Shown one piece after another: positions 6,425-7,383 of a stretch of 7,383 nt of DNA. The stretch is from Treponema sp. GTDB lineage: Bacteria; Spirochaetota; Spirochaetia; Treponematales; Breznakiellaceae. Position numbers and translations under genes: made by a program. Numbering within the stretch: the first letter of the stretch is position 1; each line of letters begins with the position of its first letter. The notes under the pieces were generated by a model that searched no databases, was not told where the DNA came from, and saw only the letters and a list, made by a program, of their open reading frames with translations. The stretch spans positions 1-7,383 of the forward strand of contig JAITQR010000264.1 in the NCBI GenBank assembly GCA_031288815.1, read 5' to 3'.

Positions 6425-7374
6425 TTTCCTCCCGGAATCAATTCAATAATTTCTTTAATCGGCATACAGAGTTTGTCGGCCTCCAGGGCCCGTTCATGTT
6501 CAAGGATACTGCGGGCAACGTTCACCATGGCCGGGTAAGAAGCCCGGAGCATGTGGTTGGCGTAGATGATGATCGAGGCTCCCCAGGCGCCCAGTTCTTT
6601 TTCGGTAAACCGGCTGTAGGTGGTGGGAACCAGAACCAGGGGAATTTCCGTATATTCCTCGCGGAATTTTTCGCAGAAATCCCGGATGTCCTCCCCGAAT
6701 TTTTCCTTGCTGTGGATCATGATCCCGTCCGCCCCGGCGGCCACGAAAGCCCGGGCCCGGGTCAGGGCCTCGTCCACCGTTTCCCCGGCGATAAGACTTT
6801 CCAGCCGGGCAATGATCATGAACTCCTTCGTAACCTGGGCCCGCTTGCCGGCGCTGATCTTTTCGGCGAATTCCGGAACGGGGGCAAGATCCTGGTTTAC
6901 CTCGGTTCCAAAAAGGGAATTCTTTTTAAGCCCCATCTTGTCTTCGATGATCACCGCGGAGACGCCGTTCCGCTCCAGGGTGCGGACGGTAAACACAAAA
7001 TGCTCGCTCTTCCCCCCGGTATCCCCGTCAAAGATAATGGGCTTGGTGGTACATTCCAGGATGTTGGTCAGATCCTGAAGCCGGGTGGTCAGATCCACCG
7101 CCTCGATGTCGGGCTTCCCCTTGCTGGCCGAATCGGTAAGGCTGGAGGACCACATGCCGTCAAAACTGCGGAGGCCGTCTTCCTTCTCCAGTTCCAGGTT
7201 CTCGATGATGAGCCCGGAAAGCCCCGAATGGGCTTCCATGATCCGCAGCGGCTTTTTCGCGTCCAAAAGGCGGCGCAGGGTTTTCAGCCTGATGTCCGGC
7301 GTGGTACCGATGGCCCGTATGGCTTCGTGAAAAGCCGCGGAGTTGACCCCCTGGGTGTAGGGGATCTCGATCAC
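6421..7374 (-). CDS. pepM: Phosphoenolpyruvate mutase
   Basis: A 317-residue enzyme of the isocitrate lyase/PEP mutase superfamily that rearranges phosphoenolpyruvate to phosphonopyruvate, the entry step of nearly all natural phosphonates. The diagnostic active-site lid motif EDKxxxKxNS is exact (EDKMGLKKNS, 144-153), which separates true PEP mutases from lyases of the same fold. Other supports are MEAHSGLSGLI (46-56), DGDTGG (116-121, metal/phosphate site), IIARLESLIAG (187-197), and the NH pair at 273-274. About 30 residues precede the usual family start (KTLRRLL); they may be a small N-terminal extension. The start is GTG 7372-7374 with GGAGG just upstream at the window edge. Because equilibrium favours PEP, a following enzyme is needed to pull the reaction, but no decarboxylase or other partner is visible in the window. 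Downstream it overlaps the binding-protein gene by four bases. Confidence 0.93.
   Translation of the reverse strand: MIEIPYTQGVNSAAFHEAIRAIGTTPDIRLKTLRRLLDAKKPLRIMEAHSGLSGLIIENLELEKEDGLRSFDGMWSSSLTDSASKGKPDIEAVDLTTRLQDLTNILECTTKPIIFDGDTGGKSEHFVFTVRTLERNGVSAVIIEDKMGLKKNSLFGTEVNQDLAPVPEFAEKISAGKRAQVTKEFMIIARLESLIAGETVDEALTRARAFVAAGADGIMIHSKEKFGEDIRDFCEKFREEYTEIPLVLVPTTYSRFTEKELGAWGASIIIYANHMLRASYPAMVNVARSILEHERALEADKLCMPIKEIIELIPGGK
6428..6433 (-). promoter_or_regulatory. Ribosome binding site of the solute-binding protein gene
   Basis: On the minus strand GGGAGG is followed by AAA and ATG. It lies inside the end of the PEP mutase gene, and the ATGA overlap means termination and restart can be coupled. 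Confidence 0.6.
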
Positions 7375-7378
7375 TTCC

Positions 7379-7383
7379 CCTCC
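7379..7383 (-). promoter_or_regulatory. Ribosome binding site of pepM at the window edge
   Basis: The last bases read GGAGGGGAA on the minus strand, directly before GTG 7374. This supports GTG as the true start. The promoter, or an upstream gene of the operon, lies outside the window. Confidence 0.6.

Noticed and set aside
5153..6538. Long plus-strand open frame opposite the binding protein and ATPase start
   Set aside because: It spans three confident minus-strand gene parts, has arginine/proline/glycine-rich composition and no recognisable motif, so it is a shadow frame.
1..7383. CRISPR arrays, tRNA or rRNA genes, insertion sequences, prophage parts
   Set aside because: No regularly spaced repeats, no cloverleaf or rRNA signature and no transposase or integrase motifs were seen on either strand.

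Overview
The window looks like chromosomal DNA of an anaerobic spirochaete, most likely Treponema-like. The evidence is indirect: a GC-rich sequence, a lipoprotein with a short relaxed lipobox, a full-length 'AAA-ATPase-like / PD-(D/E)XK' protein of a family common in Treponema and other gut anaerobes, and a phosphonate-type gene set (PEP mutase plus LicC/PntC-like nucleotidyltransferase) known from treponemes. The genus is an inference; no rRNA or strict marker is present.

Layout. Bases 1-342 (+) are the 3' end of mnmG, the tRNA wobble-uridine modification enzyme. It converges with a 534-residue minus-strand gene (394-1998) of the AAA-ATPase-like/DUF1703 family. A 107-base gap (1999-2105) carries overlapping inverted repeats. 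From there to the right edge all genes are on the minus strand and very tightly packed. In order of transcription they are: phosphoenolpyruvate mutase (7374-6421), lipoprotein solute-binding protein (6424-5441), ABC ATPase (5460-4627), two-domain permease (4640-3015), and a winged-helix protein fused to a LicC/PntC-like nucleotidyltransferase (2990-2106). Overlaps of 4, 20 and 14 bases and one 24-base gap argue for a single translationally coupled operon.

How the genes may work together. PEP mutase makes the C-P bond of phosphonopyruvate from PEP. The LicC/PntC fold transfers CMP onto phosphocholine or 2-aminoethylphosphonate (AEP) so that the head group can be attached to lipid or glycan. 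The ABC transporter is of the family that includes Fe(III), thiamine and AEP importers, and its location suggests a phosphonate or related small anion. The simplest reading is a locus that makes, salvages and activates a phosphonate head group for the cell surface, possibly with self-regulation through the winged helix on the last enzyme. The usual next enzymes, phosphonopyruvate decarboxylase and AEP transaminase, are not in the window; they may lie upstream of pepM, beyond base 7383. No RNA genes, CRISPR, insertion sequences or confident promoters were seen.
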